A DNA stretch of 64,000 nt from Bifidobacterium apousia (GTDB lineage: Bacteria; Actinomycetota; Actinomycetes; Actinomycetales; Bifidobacteriaceae). Every line of letters begins with the position of its first letter. Positions within the stretch are counted from its first letter, which is position 1. Positions 1 to 8,575 of the stretch are shown piece after piece. The stretch spans positions 310,001-374,000 of the forward strand of contig NZ_VMHK01000002.1 in assembly GCF_007559275.1 (NCBI RefSeq), written 5' to 3'. The translations under genes were made by a program, and so were the position numbers. The notes beneath the pieces were generated by a model. It was not told the DNA's origin and did not search any database. It saw nothing but the letters and a program-made list of their open reading frames with translations.

Positions 1-1422
1 CGGGAGAGCGGGCTGGACGACCAGGCCCGCCCGGTCAGGGCCGATGCCATCGCCCCCTCTCAGCGCGAACAGTACGGCCGTCGGCTGCTGGACGACGAGC
101 GACGGCTGATCTATGTGGCGGCGACCAGGGCCCGGCATGATCTGCTGCTGACCTTCAGCCAGGATTCCCAGGCAGAGTCGGCGGCCCTGAATACCCCGGC
201 TCCGGACCCGGATAAGGCCTCCAACTTTTGGAGCGAGCTGGTGGAGCTCTTCCAGGAAGAGCCTGATGCGGTCAAGCTGGAGCAGGCAGAGGATGCCCAG
301 GAGGGCCAGCCAACGCCGCCCTTGGGGCTCTTTGTCGGCGAGCATGCCCAGTCCTACCGTCAGGCCATCGTCGACCGTGCGCTGGATCAGGTGGATCAGG
401 TCGCTGCTCGAGACGGTCAGCGTGACCAGGCGCTTTGGCCGCCGGTGCTGAGTGTGCGCACTCGTGAAGCCCTGAATCGTTCGGCCGCCTGGGTGCGCGC
501 CGGGCAACCCGGCGATCCCGTAATTGATGAGGAGGGCGATGACGGGCTCTACGCCAATGCGGTCCGCGTCCTGCAGGTCAGCACCGGCCGCCTGGGGGTA
601 GCTGACGACCAGCTGCTCACGGACCTGGATCTGCTGCGGCGCACCGGCCGTCGGATCCTGGGGCATGGGGCTAGCAGCGTCACCGCCATCCAGGCCGGCT
701 CGGCAGGGGGCGATCCCAAGATGGAGAGGGATTACTGGCAGGGGCTGGTCAGACCCATACCTCAGGTGGCCTCCCCGCAGGCCGAGGCGGGCACCCGCTT
801 CCACGACTGGGCCAGGCGCTTCATCCTGCCCGATATCTCCGCCCCTGAAGGACTGGTGGACCTGCCCGATCAGGCGGAAGCACCGAATCTGCTCGATGGT
901 CCGCTGGGTCCCGGAGCCATGGCCGAGCGGGCCCGCATGCTGGCTGAGCTTGACCAGGAGCGGGAGTCCCTGGACCCCCAGGCCGACCCCGTGCAGGCCC
1001 GTCTGCTGACCTGGGAACAGCGGCTGGCCGAGTCTGACTGGGCCCATCGCACTCCTGTCTGGGTGGAACGGCCCATCGTGGCGGTGCTGGCAGGCCAAAT
1101 CGTCAAGGGCAAGCTGGACGCGGTCTTTGCCGGCGGACTGGACCCTGAACGCACGGACCTGCGCTACAGCATCGTGGACTGGAAGACCGGAGCCCGACCG
1201 CGCGGAGAGGAGTCGACCAAGCGCCGTCTGGTCCAGCTGGACTTCTACCGGCTGCTCCTGTCACGCTTGGAGGGTATCGGCCTGTCGACCATCGACGCCT
1301 GCCTTTATTATGTAAGCGAAGACCGGCCCCAGGATCGACTCATCAGGGCCCGTGCCAGGACCGAAGAAGAAATTCTCGCATCCCTGGCCGAGGGCATACC
1401 CGAGCAGTCGGACGAGGACTGA
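1..1422 (+). CDS. UvrD/AdnB-like helicase with C-terminal RecB-type nuclease domain (5' truncated)
   Basis: Only the C-terminal part is in the window; the frame is open from base 1. The first residues contain DERRLIYVAATRAR, the motif VI signature of UvrD/PcrA superfamily 1 helicases (arginine finger). Near the C-terminus GKLDAVF, then VDWKTG and QLDFYRLLL match the catalytic strand arrangement (D...DxK, then Q) of PD-(D/E)XK nucleases of the RecB/AddB type. A helicase fused to such a nuclease is the layout of the actinobacterial AdnA/AdnB end-resection machines, so a role in processing double-strand breaks is inferred. Which of the two subunits this is cannot be decided without the N-terminus. 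The gene ends about 120 bp before the acetyltransferase gene on the same strand. Confidence 0.8.
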   Translation, partial: RESGLDDQARPVRADAIAPSQREQYGRRLLDDERRLIYVAATRARHDLLLTFSQDSQAESAALNTPAPDPDKASNFWSELVELFQEEPDAVKLEQAEDAQEGQPTPPLGLFVGEHAQSYRQAIVDRALDQVDQVAARDGQRDQALWPPVLSVRTREALNRSAAWVRAGQPGDPVIDEEGDDGLYANAVRVLQVSTGRLGVADDQLLTDLDLLRRTGRRILGHGASSVTAIQAGSAGGDPKMERDYWQGLVRPIPQVASPQAEAGTRFHDWARRFILPDISAPEGLVDLPDQAEAPNLLDGPLGPGAMAERARMLAELDQERESLDPQADPVQARLLTWEQRLAESDWAHRTPVWVERPIVAVLAGQIVKGKLDAVFAGGLDPERTDLRYSIVDWKTGARPRGEESTKRRLVQLDFYRLLLSRLEGIGLSTIDACLYYVSEDRPQDRLIRARARTEEEILASLAEGIPEQSDED

Positions 1423-1540
1423 GTCTGCGGCAGACCCCGCCAGATAAGGCGATGGGTGCCGCGCATCAGCAATCATGAACAGCAGGCGATCGGCAGACGG
1501 CCAAGTGCCGTCGTTGGGCCGGGCACGCCCGAATGGAGCA

Positions 1541-2290
1541 ATGAGACAGATGACAACGTCCAGTATTCACGACCAGGCCTCCCGGCGGAGGGGGAGCGTG
1601 GCGATACGACCTATGGTCTGGGCGGATATGCCCGACCTGGTGGGGACTTTCGACGCTACTTGGAAGGTGCAGGAGGATCCCGAGGGCACCGTGTCCCGGC
1701 TGAGCGCTGCCCACTTCATCCTGCACTACCTGGTGGGCGCCACCAGGGCCCGGATAGCTGTCGATGGGCAGGATTTTCTGGGGGTGACCCTGCTTGCTGA
1801 GGGGCGTGGCGAACTGTGCTTCCCTCAGGCCGAAGAGGAGCTGGAGCAGGTCGATCAGCAGCTGTCTGCCACGACCTTGGGCGCCCAGACCCTGGACCGG
1901 GCGCGCCAGTGGCAGCAAACCGAGGTCAAGCTGGAGGAGCAGTGTGGTCTGGCTGTTCCGCCCCAGGCAGAACTGAGGCTCTTCCTGGTCTCCAGCCGTG
2001 CCCGGGGACGAGGCGTGGGCGGCGCCCTATGGCGGGACACCCTGGAGCATCTGGACCAGGCGGGGATCGAGCGCTTCTACCTGCACACGGACTCCTCCTG
2101 CGACGTCGGCTTCTACGACCACCAGGGCATGGAGCGGCTGGCCGAGCTCAGGGGGAGGGACCATGCGGCTTTCGCCGGGCGCGACCCCTCTGACGATCCG
2201 CAGTTCTTCGAGGGTATCGACGACATCTTCATCTACGGAGGCCGTGTGAGCGACCAGCTGGGCAAGGACGGTGATCATGGCGGCCGCTAA
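1541..2290 (+). CDS. GNAT-family N-acetyltransferase
   Basis: Predicted cytoplasmic acetyltransferase of the GNAT fold. The acetyl-CoA-binding motif A is visible as LFLVSSRARGRGVGGALW in the second half, followed by a helix and FYLHTDSSCDVGFYDHQGM, the usual late strand-turn-strand of the fold. The substrate is unknown. The frame is open from an ATG at 1475. I chose 1541 because the conserved part begins soon after; a GGAG at 1535-1538 would suit the next in-frame ATG at 1550 best, so the start is uncertain by a few codons. The 3' end overlaps the following MFS gene by 14 bases, which suggests translational coupling and a shared operon, a common arrangement for resistance or detoxification pairs. 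Confidence 0.75.
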   Translation: MRQMTTSSIHDQASRRRGSVAIRPMVWADMPDLVGTFDATWKVQEDPEGTVSRLSAAHFILHYLVGATRARIAVDGQDFLGVTLLAEGRGELCFPQAEEELEQVDQQLSATTLGAQTLDRARQWQQTEVKLEEQCGLAVPPQAELRLFLVSSRARGRGVGGALWRDTLEHLDQAGIERFYLHTDSSCDVGFYDHQGMERLAELRGRDHAAFAGRDPSDDPQFFEGIDDIFIYGGRVSDQLGKDGDHGGR

Positions 2291-3584
2291 ATCCCCCTTC
2301 CTGCGCCTGTTCACCTACCCGGGCGCCGCCGGCTTCTGCCTGTCGGCCGTCCTGGCCCGCCTGCCCCTGGGCATGATGGGTCTGGGCATTGTACTGGCCT
2401 TGAACAACATCTATGACAACTGGACCTCAGCCGGGTTGATGAGCGCCGTCTACACGCTCTGCGCGGCCCTGGTCACCCCCTTCTACGCCCGTCTGTTCGA
2501 CCGGTTCGGCCAGCGTCGGGTCGGAGTGACCGCCCTGCTCGTGCAGGCCCTGGCCATACTGGGATTTGCGGTGGGTGCCATGCGCCGGGTTCCCTTGGGG
2601 GTGCTCTTTGTGCTGGCGGCCCTGATGGGCCTGACCCAGTTCGCCTTCGGAGCCCTGGTGCGCACCCGCTGGGCCTGGGTGCTGCGCGACGACAAGACCA
2701 ATCTGCTCAACACCGCCTACGCCCTGGAGTCGGGCCTGGACGAGTGCGTCTTCATCCTGGGACCCATCCTCTCCGCCTACCTGGCCACCTCGGTCAGCCC
2801 GGTCTCCCAGCTTTACCTGCCTGCCCTGGCTCTGCTGGTCGGCGGGCTGACCTTCTTCGCCATGCGTTCCACCGAGCCTCCGGCCGTCGTTCGCATGGAG
2901 GCCGTCAGCCAGTCTGCAGCGGATCATTCCCCGGTGGACGCCCATGGGGACGTCCTGCCAAGCGACACTGACGGTCACCAGGGTTCTCGTTCGGCTCTGG
3001 TCTACCCGGGCATCCTTCTGCTGGTGGTGATCTTCGTCGTCTTCAACATGAGCTTCTCGGCGGTGGACGTCTCGGTGACCGCCCTGACCAAGTCCATGGG
3101 ACGAGAGGGTGCGGTAGGCCTGCAGCTGGCCCTGTTCGCCCTGGGCTCCCTCTGCGGAGCGCTGATCTTCGGCTCGGTCAAGCTCAAAGGATCCCGCTGG
3201 CGCTATCTGACGACCTTCCTGGTGCTGCTGACCCTGGGCTACGTGGTCTTCCGCCTGGTCATGGACAACCTGGTCCTGCTGGGTCTGGCTGAGGTGCTGA
3301 CCGGCCTGTGCGTCTCGCCCATCTTCGCCACCGGCAACCTGATTGTACGCGAGAATGTGGATGCCCGTGCCCTGACCGAGGGGCTCTCCTGGCTGTCCAC
3401 CGGCGGATCCATCGGCACCTCCCTGGGATCTACCCTGGCCGGAGTCGCCCTGGATCAGTTCGGGCCCCACGGCGGCATGACCATCCCCGCGGTGGTCACC
3501 TGCTGCGCTGTTCCTCTGGCCCTGCTGGGCTGGGCCAGGAGCCGCAGGAGGGGTATGGTCGTGGAAAAGACCGAAAATGCATAG
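2277..3584 (+). CDS. MFS transporter, 12-TM type
   Basis: A 435-residue hydrophobic protein with two blocks of about six membrane segments separated by a hydrophilic loop near residues 200-240, as in 12-helix major facilitator exporters. RFGQRRVG after the second helix resembles MFS motif A (GxxxDRxGxR). The substrate cannot be read from the sequence; efflux of a small molecule is likely from the family and from coupling to the upstream acetyltransferase. Start: an in-frame GTG lies at 2271, but ATG 2277 is 8 bases from AAGGA and is preferred. The dapB ribosome-binding site begins 17 bases after the stop, so all of these genes may be co-transcribed. Confidence 0.8.
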   Translation: MAAAKSPFLRLFTYPGAAGFCLSAVLARLPLGMMGLGIVLALNNIYDNWTSAGLMSAVYTLCAALVTPFYARLFDRFGQRRVGVTALLVQALAILGFAVGAMRRVPLGVLFVLAALMGLTQFAFGALVRTRWAWVLRDDKTNLLNTAYALESGLDECVFILGPILSAYLATSVSPVSQLYLPALALLVGGLTFFAMRSTEPPAVVRMEAVSQSAADHSPVDAHGDVLPSDTDGHQGSRSALVYPGILLLVVIFVVFNMSFSAVDVSVTALTKSMGREGAVGLQLALFALGSLCGALIFGSVKLKGSRWRYLTTFLVLLTLGYVVFRLVMDNLVLLGLAEVLTGLCVSPIFATGNLIVRENVDARALTEGLSWLSTGGSIGTSLGSTLAGVALDQFGPHGGMTIPAVVTCCAVPLALLGWARSRRRGMVVEKTENA

Positions 3585-3613
3585 TGAATGAACAGTCGAG
3601 AAGGAGGCAGCCG

Positions 3614-4351
3614 ATGATCCGCGTATCGGTGCTGGGCGCAGGCGGACGCATGGGAACCGAGGTGGTGCGTGCTCTCAAGGACGCGCAGGATATGCAGACG
3701 GCCCTGTTGCTGGGGCCGGATGACGATCCGTCGTCCATCAATCCGAGCAATACGGATGTGGCGGTCGACTTCACCAGCCCCGATGCCGTCCTGCGCAACA
3801 CCCTGACCCTGATAGGGCAGGGGGTCCATTCCGTCATCGGCACCACCGGATGGACCAAGGAGCGCCTGGACCAGGTCAGGCAGGCCCTGGACGGGCATCC
3901 TGGACTCAGCGTCTTCATTGCTCCCAACTTCGCCATCTCCGCAGTGCTGGCCGACCGGTTTGCAGCCATGGCGGCCCGCTACTTCGAGTCGGCCGAGGTG
4001 GTCGAGCTGCACCATCCCGACAAGGTCGATGCCCCCTCCGGCACGGCTCTGGGAACCGCTTCCGCCATCGCCGAGGCCCGCCGTCAGGCTGGGATGGGTC
4101 CCATGCCCGACGCGACCCAACAACCTGATCCCTCCAGAGGCCGGGTGGTTGACGGTGTCCATGTCCATGCCGTCCGGCTGCGGGGACTCAATGCGCATGA
4201 GGAGGTGCTCATGGGCAACCCCGGCGAGCAGCTGACCATCCGCGCAGACAGCTTCGAGCGTGTCTCCTTCATGCCTGGAGTTCTCCTGGCCGTGCGCCGT
4301 GCTGGAAGCATCCCCGGACTGACCGTAGGCTTGGACCACTACCTGTTCTGA
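3614..4351 (+). CDS. dapB: 4-hydroxy-tetrahydrodipicolinate reductase
   Basis: Second committed step of the diaminopimelate/lysine pathway: NAD(P)H-dependent reduction of 4-hydroxy-tetrahydrodipicolinate in the cytoplasm, feeding peptidoglycan and lysine synthesis. The N-terminal dinucleotide-binding motif GAGGRMG is at residues 8-14, and the substrate-binding signature ELHHPDKVDAPSGTA is at about 131-145, containing the catalytic His pair and Lys. At 245 residues it has the usual family length. A perfect AAGGAGG sits 6 bases before the ATG, so longer in-frame extensions upstream were rejected. It is followed after 40 bp by dapA, the enzyme of the preceding step, and then by RNase J. Confidence 0.95.
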   Translation: MIRVSVLGAGGRMGTEVVRALKDAQDMQTALLLGPDDDPSSINPSNTDVAVDFTSPDAVLRNTLTLIGQGVHSVIGTTGWTKERLDQVRQALDGHPGLSVFIAPNFAISAVLADRFAAMAARYFESAEVVELHHPDKVDAPSGTALGTASAIAEARRQAGMGPMPDATQQPDPSRGRVVDGVHVHAVRLRGLNAHEEVLMGNPGEQLTIRADSFERVSFMPGVLLAVRRAGSIPGLTVGLDHYLF

Positions 4352-4391
4352 TATTCGCAAGAGCGTCCCCATCTGCAAGTAGCGTGAAGAT

Positions 4392-5297
4392 ATGACTGAG
4401 ACCGTTACCCATCTGCTTCCTTCTGCACCCTTCGGACGGGTGATCCCCGCCATGATCACGCCTATGAATAAGGACGGATCCGTGGATTACGAGGCTGCCG
4501 CCAATCTGGCCCGCACCTTGGTGGCCGATGGGGCCGACGGCATTCTGGTCAACGGCACCACAGGCGAGTCTCCCGTCACCCATATGGAGGAAAAGGTCAA
4601 CCTGGTCAGGGCCGTCAAGGATGCTGTCGATGTGCCCGTCATCTCCGGAGCTGGCTCCAATGACACAGCACACACGGTACGCATGGTGGAGATGACCCAG
4701 GAGGCCGGGGCCGATGCCCTGCTGGTGGTCATGCCCTACTACTCGCGGCCCTCCCAGGACGGGGTGGTGGCCCACTTCCGCTCGGTCTGCCAGTCGGCTC
4801 AGCGACCGATCATTCTCTACGATGTGCCCGGACGGACCGGACTGCACGTCGAGCTGGACACCTACCGGCGGCTGGCTGAGCTGGATGGGATCGCAGCCGT
4901 CAAGGATGCCACGGGCGATCTGGCCTCCATGACCCGCAAGCGCCAGGAGACCGGCCTGACCTGGTATTCAGGCGACGACGGGCTCTATCTGCCTTTCCTG
5001 GCCCTGGGCGCGGTCGGCGTCATCTCGGTCATCGCTCATGTGGCATCCGGGCCCATGAAGCGTCTGGCCGACGACTTTGATGCCGGCGATCTGAATGGCG
5101 CAAGGGAACTGGCCGCACGTCTGGATCCGCTGGTCCAGGCTCTGAACGGTCAGGGTCAGCAGGCCGTCATGGCCAAGGCCGCTCTGAAGGTGGCAGGCAG
5201 ACTGGATCAGACGGCCATGAGGCTGCCCAATCTGGGTCCCGATGAGGACCAGGTGGCTCTCGCCCGCAAGGGAATGAAGGCCGCGGGGCTGATCTGA
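4392..5297 (+). CDS. dapA: 4-hydroxy-tetrahydrodipicolinate synthase
   Basis: Condenses pyruvate with aspartate semialdehyde, the branch point into lysine and diaminopimelate. This class I aldolase-like TIM barrel has 301 residues. The Schiff-base lysine is Lys171 in AAVKDATGD, the catalytic tyrosine is Tyr143 in LYDVPGRTG, and the substrate loop NGTTGES is at residues 54-60. The ribosome-binding site is weak (GTGAAGAT directly before the ATG), so translation may depend on dapB. The dapB-dapA-RNase J order is common in Actinobacteria. Confidence 0.95.
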   Translation: MTETVTHLLPSAPFGRVIPAMITPMNKDGSVDYEAAANLARTLVADGADGILVNGTTGESPVTHMEEKVNLVRAVKDAVDVPVISGAGSNDTAHTVRMVEMTQEAGADALLVVMPYYSRPSQDGVVAHFRSVCQSAQRPIILYDVPGRTGLHVELDTYRRLAELDGIAAVKDATGDLASMTRKRQETGLTWYSGDDGLYLPFLALGAVGVISVIAHVASGPMKRLADDFDAGDLNGARELAARLDPLVQALNGQGQQAVMAKAALKVAGRLDQTAMRLPNLGPDEDQVALARKGMKAAGLI

Positions 5298-5318
5298 ATC
5301 AGTCCTGAAAGCAACGTC

Positions 5319-5338
5319 GCCCCTGTATAGGCAGGGGC
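5319..5338 (+). promoter_or_regulatory. Hairpin covering the RNase J ribosome-binding site
   Basis: GCCCCTG (5319-5325) pairs perfectly with CAGGGGC (5332-5338) across a 6-base loop. The right arm contains the AGGGG that serves as Shine-Dalgarno for the ATG at 5343. The stem would hide the site until opened or cleaved. Regulation is an inference. Confidence 0.5.
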
Positions 5339-5342
5339 ACAG

Positions 5343-7217
5343 ATGATAGAAACACAAGTGACAATGGCAAGAAAACAAGAAGAATCAAACGCGACCGGCA
5401 AGAGCAGAAATCGTCGGTCCTCCTCCAAGAACGGCAAGCAGGGGTCAGGCAGGTCCCGGGGCGAATCCCGCAGCCGCCGCAATGGCACCATCGCCCGCGG
5501 CAAGGGCACTCAGACTGAGCAGCGTCTGGTGGCGCCCCCAAAGTACCGCAAGGGCTCCATGCGCATCGTCCCCCTGGGTGGCCTGGGCGAGATCGGCCGC
5601 AATATGAATGTGATCGAGTACAACGGCCACATTCTGCTGATCGACTGCGGCGTGCTCTTCCCCGAGGAGGAGCAGCCGGGCGTGGACCTGATTTTGCCCG
5701 ACTTCAGCTACATCAAGGACAAGTTGGACCAGGTGGATGCCCTGGTGCTGACCCACGGGCATGAGGACCATATCGGCGGCGTGCCCTACCTGCTCAAGCT
5801 GCGTCCGGACATCCCCCTGATCGGCTCCAAGCTCACCCTGGGATTCGTCGATGCCAAGTGCGAAGAGCACCATCTCAAGCCCACCGAGGTGGAGGTCAAG
5901 GGCCGCGACAAGCTCAAGGTAGGCCCCTTCAACCTGGAGTTCGTTGCGGTCACCCACTCCATTCCTGACGCTCTGGCCGTCTCCGTGCGCACCCCGGCAG
6001 GCCACATCATCGACACCGGCGACATGAAGATCGACCCGCTGCCTCTGGATCACAGGCTGACCGATCTGCGCGAGTTCGCCAAGCTGGGCGAGTCCGGCGT
6101 GGATCTGCTCATGGTCGATTCCACCAATGCCGAGGTCCCCGGCTTCGTCAAGCCCGAGATCTCCATCGCCCCCGCCCTGGACAAGGCCTTCGCCGAGGCC
6201 CAGCGCAAGATCATCGTGGCCTCCTTCTCCAGCCACGTCCACCGGGTGCAGCAGGTGGTCGACGCCGCCCACAAGTTCGGCCGCAAGGTGGTCTTCGCGG
6301 GCCGGTCCATGGTCCGCAACATGTCCATCGCCTCCGACCTGGGCTACCTGCACCTGCCTGAGGACACCGTGGTCGACCTCAAGGATGCCCACAGCATCCC
6401 GGACGAGAAGATCGTCTACATGTGCACCGGCTCCCAGGGCGAGCCCATGGCGGCTCTGGGCCGCATCGCCGACGGAACCCACCGCGACATCACCATCAAT
6501 GAGTTCGATACGGTCATCCTGGCCAGCTCGCTGATCCCCGGCAATGAGCATGAGGTCTACAAGGTCATCAACAAGCTGGTGCGCCTGGGGGCCAAGGTGG
6601 TCAACCGCGACAACGCGGCCATCCACGTCTCCGGCCACTCCGACGAGGGCGAACTGCTCCACTTCTACAACATCGTGCAGCCCAAGTGCGCCATGCCCAT
6701 CCACGGCGAGAACCGGCACCTGGTGGCCAACGGTCTGATCGCGGTCAAGACCGGCGTGGACCCGCAGAACGTGGTGCTGGCCGAGGACGGCGACGTGGTG
6801 GATCTCTACCATGGCCAGGCCGCTGTGGTCGGATCAGTGCCCTGCGGGTACGTCTATGTGGACGGCGACTCCGTGGGCCAGCTGACCGACGACGAGCTGG
6901 AGCAGCGCCGGATTCTGGGCACCGAGGGCTTCGTCTCCGCCTTCGCCGTGGTCGACACCGAGACCAGCAAGGTTGTCTCCGGCCCCAAGCTCTACCTGAA
7001 CGCCGTAGCCGAGGACGAGAGCGAGTTCAAGTCCATCAACGCCCAGATTGTCGATCAGCTTGAGGATGCCATGGCCAAGGGCACCACCGGCACCTACCAG
7101 CTCCAGCAGATGATGCGCCGCACCCTGGGCGGCTGGATCTCTCGCAAGCTGCACCGCCGGCCCATGATCGTGCCCGTGGTGGCCGACATCGCCACCGACG
7201 TGCAGCCGCAGGACTGA
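5343..7217 (+). CDS. rnj: Ribonuclease J
   Basis: Metallo-beta-lactamase/beta-CASP ribonuclease with 5'-3' exonuclease and endonuclease activity, central to mRNA decay and rRNA maturation in Gram-positive bacteria. The zinc-binding motif LTHGHEDH is at about residues 136-143, and further metal ligands appear in VAVTHSIPD and DTGDMKID. The beta-CASP region holds ASFSSHVHRVQQ and CTGSQGEPM, and a late HVSGHSDEGEL completes the site. A basic, Ser/Arg-rich extension (residues 10-60) precedes the core, as is usual in actinobacterial RNase J. The start at 5343 uses AGGGG inside a hairpin; ATG 5364 is an alternative outside it but has a poorer ribosome-binding site. Confidence 0.93.
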   Translation: MIETQVTMARKQEESNATGKSRNRRSSSKNGKQGSGRSRGESRSRRNGTIARGKGTQTEQRLVAPPKYRKGSMRIVPLGGLGEIGRNMNVIEYNGHILLIDCGVLFPEEEQPGVDLILPDFSYIKDKLDQVDALVLTHGHEDHIGGVPYLLKLRPDIPLIGSKLTLGFVDAKCEEHHLKPTEVEVKGRDKLKVGPFNLEFVAVTHSIPDALAVSVRTPAGHIIDTGDMKIDPLPLDHRLTDLREFAKLGESGVDLLMVDSTNAEVPGFVKPEISIAPALDKAFAEAQRKIIVASFSSHVHRVQQVVDAAHKFGRKVVFAGRSMVRNMSIASDLGYLHLPEDTVVDLKDAHSIPDEKIVYMCTGSQGEPMAALGRIADGTHRDITINEFDTVILASSLIPGNEHEVYKVINKLVRLGAKVVNRDNAAIHVSGHSDEGELLHFYNIVQPKCAMPIHGENRHLVANGLIAVKTGVDPQNVVLAEDGDVVDLYHGQAAVVGSVPCGYVYVDGDSVGQLTDDELEQRRILGTEGFVSAFAVVDTETSKVVSGPKLYLNAVAEDESEFKSINAQIVDQLEDAMAKGTTGTYQLQQMMRRTLGGWISRKLHRRPMIVPVVADIATDVQPQD

Positions 7218-7241
7218 TGCCACTGCCTGCATACTGATACC

Positions 7242-7279
7242 GAAGGCTCCGGTCGCCCAGATGGACGGCCGGAGCCTTC
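7242..7279. terminator. Bidirectional terminator between rnj and the dehydrogenase gene
   Basis: GAAGGCTCCGG (7242-7252) pairs perfectly with CCGGAGCCTTC (7269-7279), a 16-base loop between. It lies between convergent genes, so it can serve both. Confidence 0.75.
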
Positions 7280-7303
7280 AGTGTTATCAGTAAAAGGGAG
7301 CGC

Positions 7304-8371
7304 TTACATGCTCACGATGATCTTGACGTGGTTTTCCGCGTCCTCACGCAGCTGACGGAAGCCCTTGTCCACGATGTCCTCGACCTTGATCCGATCGGTG
7401 ATGAAGGTGGACAGGTCGATGTTCCGGTCGTGGATGAGCTTGATGGCGTCAGGATGGTCGTTGGCGTATCCCATAGTACCGCGGATGAACTTCTCGCCGA
7501 AGCCCAGCTCCTTGGTCAGGTTCAGCGTAATGGGCTTGCCATGCAGGGCTACGACCATGAGCCCGCCAGTGGCCTTCAAGGCCTCCAAAAGCTGGTGGTC
7601 GACCGGTTCGGCTCCAGCTGCATCGAAGGCCAGATCAGCCCCGGCTCCGTCGGTCTCGTGGCGGACCCGCTCCGCCAGGTCCTCCTTGCTGGGATCGACC
7701 ACAATGTCGGCCGAATGAGACTGCAGGGCCTTCTCCTTACGGGCCGAGGAGAGCTCGGACATGATCACCCGGACTCCCTTCGCCCGCAGGATGGTGCCGA
7801 TGAGCAATCCTACGGGCCCGGCGCCGCCGACCACTGCGGTCTGTCCTTCGTGGGGATCCATGGCGCGGATGGCGTGGTGAGCCACGGCGAAGGGCTCGAT
7901 CATGGCAGCCTGATCCAGAGGGATGTCGCCCACGGGGAAGACGTGCTCTGCCGGAACCACGATGTGCTCGCTGAGTCCGCCGCCGCCTCCATTGATGCCG
8001 ATGCCGGCCAGCTTGTCGCAGTCATTGTAGTTGCCGGCCTTGCAGGCTGGGCATTCGCCGCAGGCGATTTCGGCCTCGACCACCACCGAGTCGCCCACTT
8101 TCATGTCAGTGTGCACGTCGTCGGCGATGGCCTCGACGGTACCAGAGATCTCATGGCCGAAAACCACCGGCAGGGTCTCTCCCGTCAGAGGATGGGGATG
8201 GTCGGGCGAATTGCCTCCGCCGTTGACTGCTCCGTCGTAGTACAGATGGACATCGGAACCGCAAATGCCGGTGAAGGCGGGGTGGATCTTGATGGTCCCG
8301 GGTTTGAGCTCAGGCTCGGGCACGTCCTCCAGACGCACATCTTCCTTGCCGTAGTACATCAATGCTTTCAT
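7304..8371 (-). CDS. Zinc-dependent medium-chain dehydrogenase, butanediol/polyol type
   Basis: A 355-residue NAD(P)-dependent alcohol/polyol dehydrogenase. Catalytic zinc ligands: Cys37 in GICGSD and His73-Glu74 in VFGHEISG. Structural zinc cysteines: CGECPACKAGNYNDC (104-118). A Rossmann motif VVGGAGPVGLL follows. The insert between Cys37 and the GHE motif resembles (R,R)-butanediol and sorbitol dehydrogenases, so the substrate is probably a diol or polyol; this is inferred. The frame extends upstream, but the ATG at 8371 is preceded by AGAGAGGA at good spacing. It lies downstream of a LacI-controlled sugar ABC importer on the same strand, from which it is separated by a terminator-like hairpin, so it may be only partly co-transcribed. 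Confidence 0.85.
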   Translation of the reverse strand: MKALMYYGKEDVRLEDVPEPELKPGTIKIHPAFTGICGSDVHLYYDGAVNGGGNSPDHPHPLTGETLPVVFGHEISGTVEAIADDVHTDMKVGDSVVVEAEIACGECPACKAGNYNDCDKLAGIGINGGGGGLSEHIVVPAEHVFPVGDIPLDQAAMIEPFAVAHHAIRAMDPHEGQTAVVGGAGPVGLLIGTILRAKGVRVIMSELSSARKEKALQSHSADIVVDPSKEDLAERVRHETDGAGADLAFDAAGAEPVDHQLLEALKATGGLMVVALHGKPITLNLTKELGFGEKFIRGTMGYANDHPDAIKLIHDRNIDLSTFITDRIKVEDIVDKGFRQLREDAENHVKIIVSM

Positions 8372-8518
8372 ATCGTATATCCTCTCTGATATGCGTAAAG
8401 GTCCTGCATGGACGAAGTTGAATACCCAACATGACATCCTTGCGGGTGGGTGACGCTCCCTCGTTGGAGACCGCCCGATTCTCATATTACCGCTGATATG
8501 CAGCCGCAGTAAGGGGAG

Positions 8519-8555
8519 TTTTGGGACGGTTCCCGATGAAGGGATCGTCCCAAAA
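8519..8555 (-). terminator. Terminator after the ABC permease gene
   Basis: TTTTGGGACG (8519-8528) pairs with CGTCCCAAAA (8546-8555), with inner CCC/GGG pairs. The T/A flanks fit an intrinsic terminator just beyond the second permease gene. Confidence 0.6.
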
Positions 8556-8575
8556 TGCAACAGAAGAAGCGTCGT

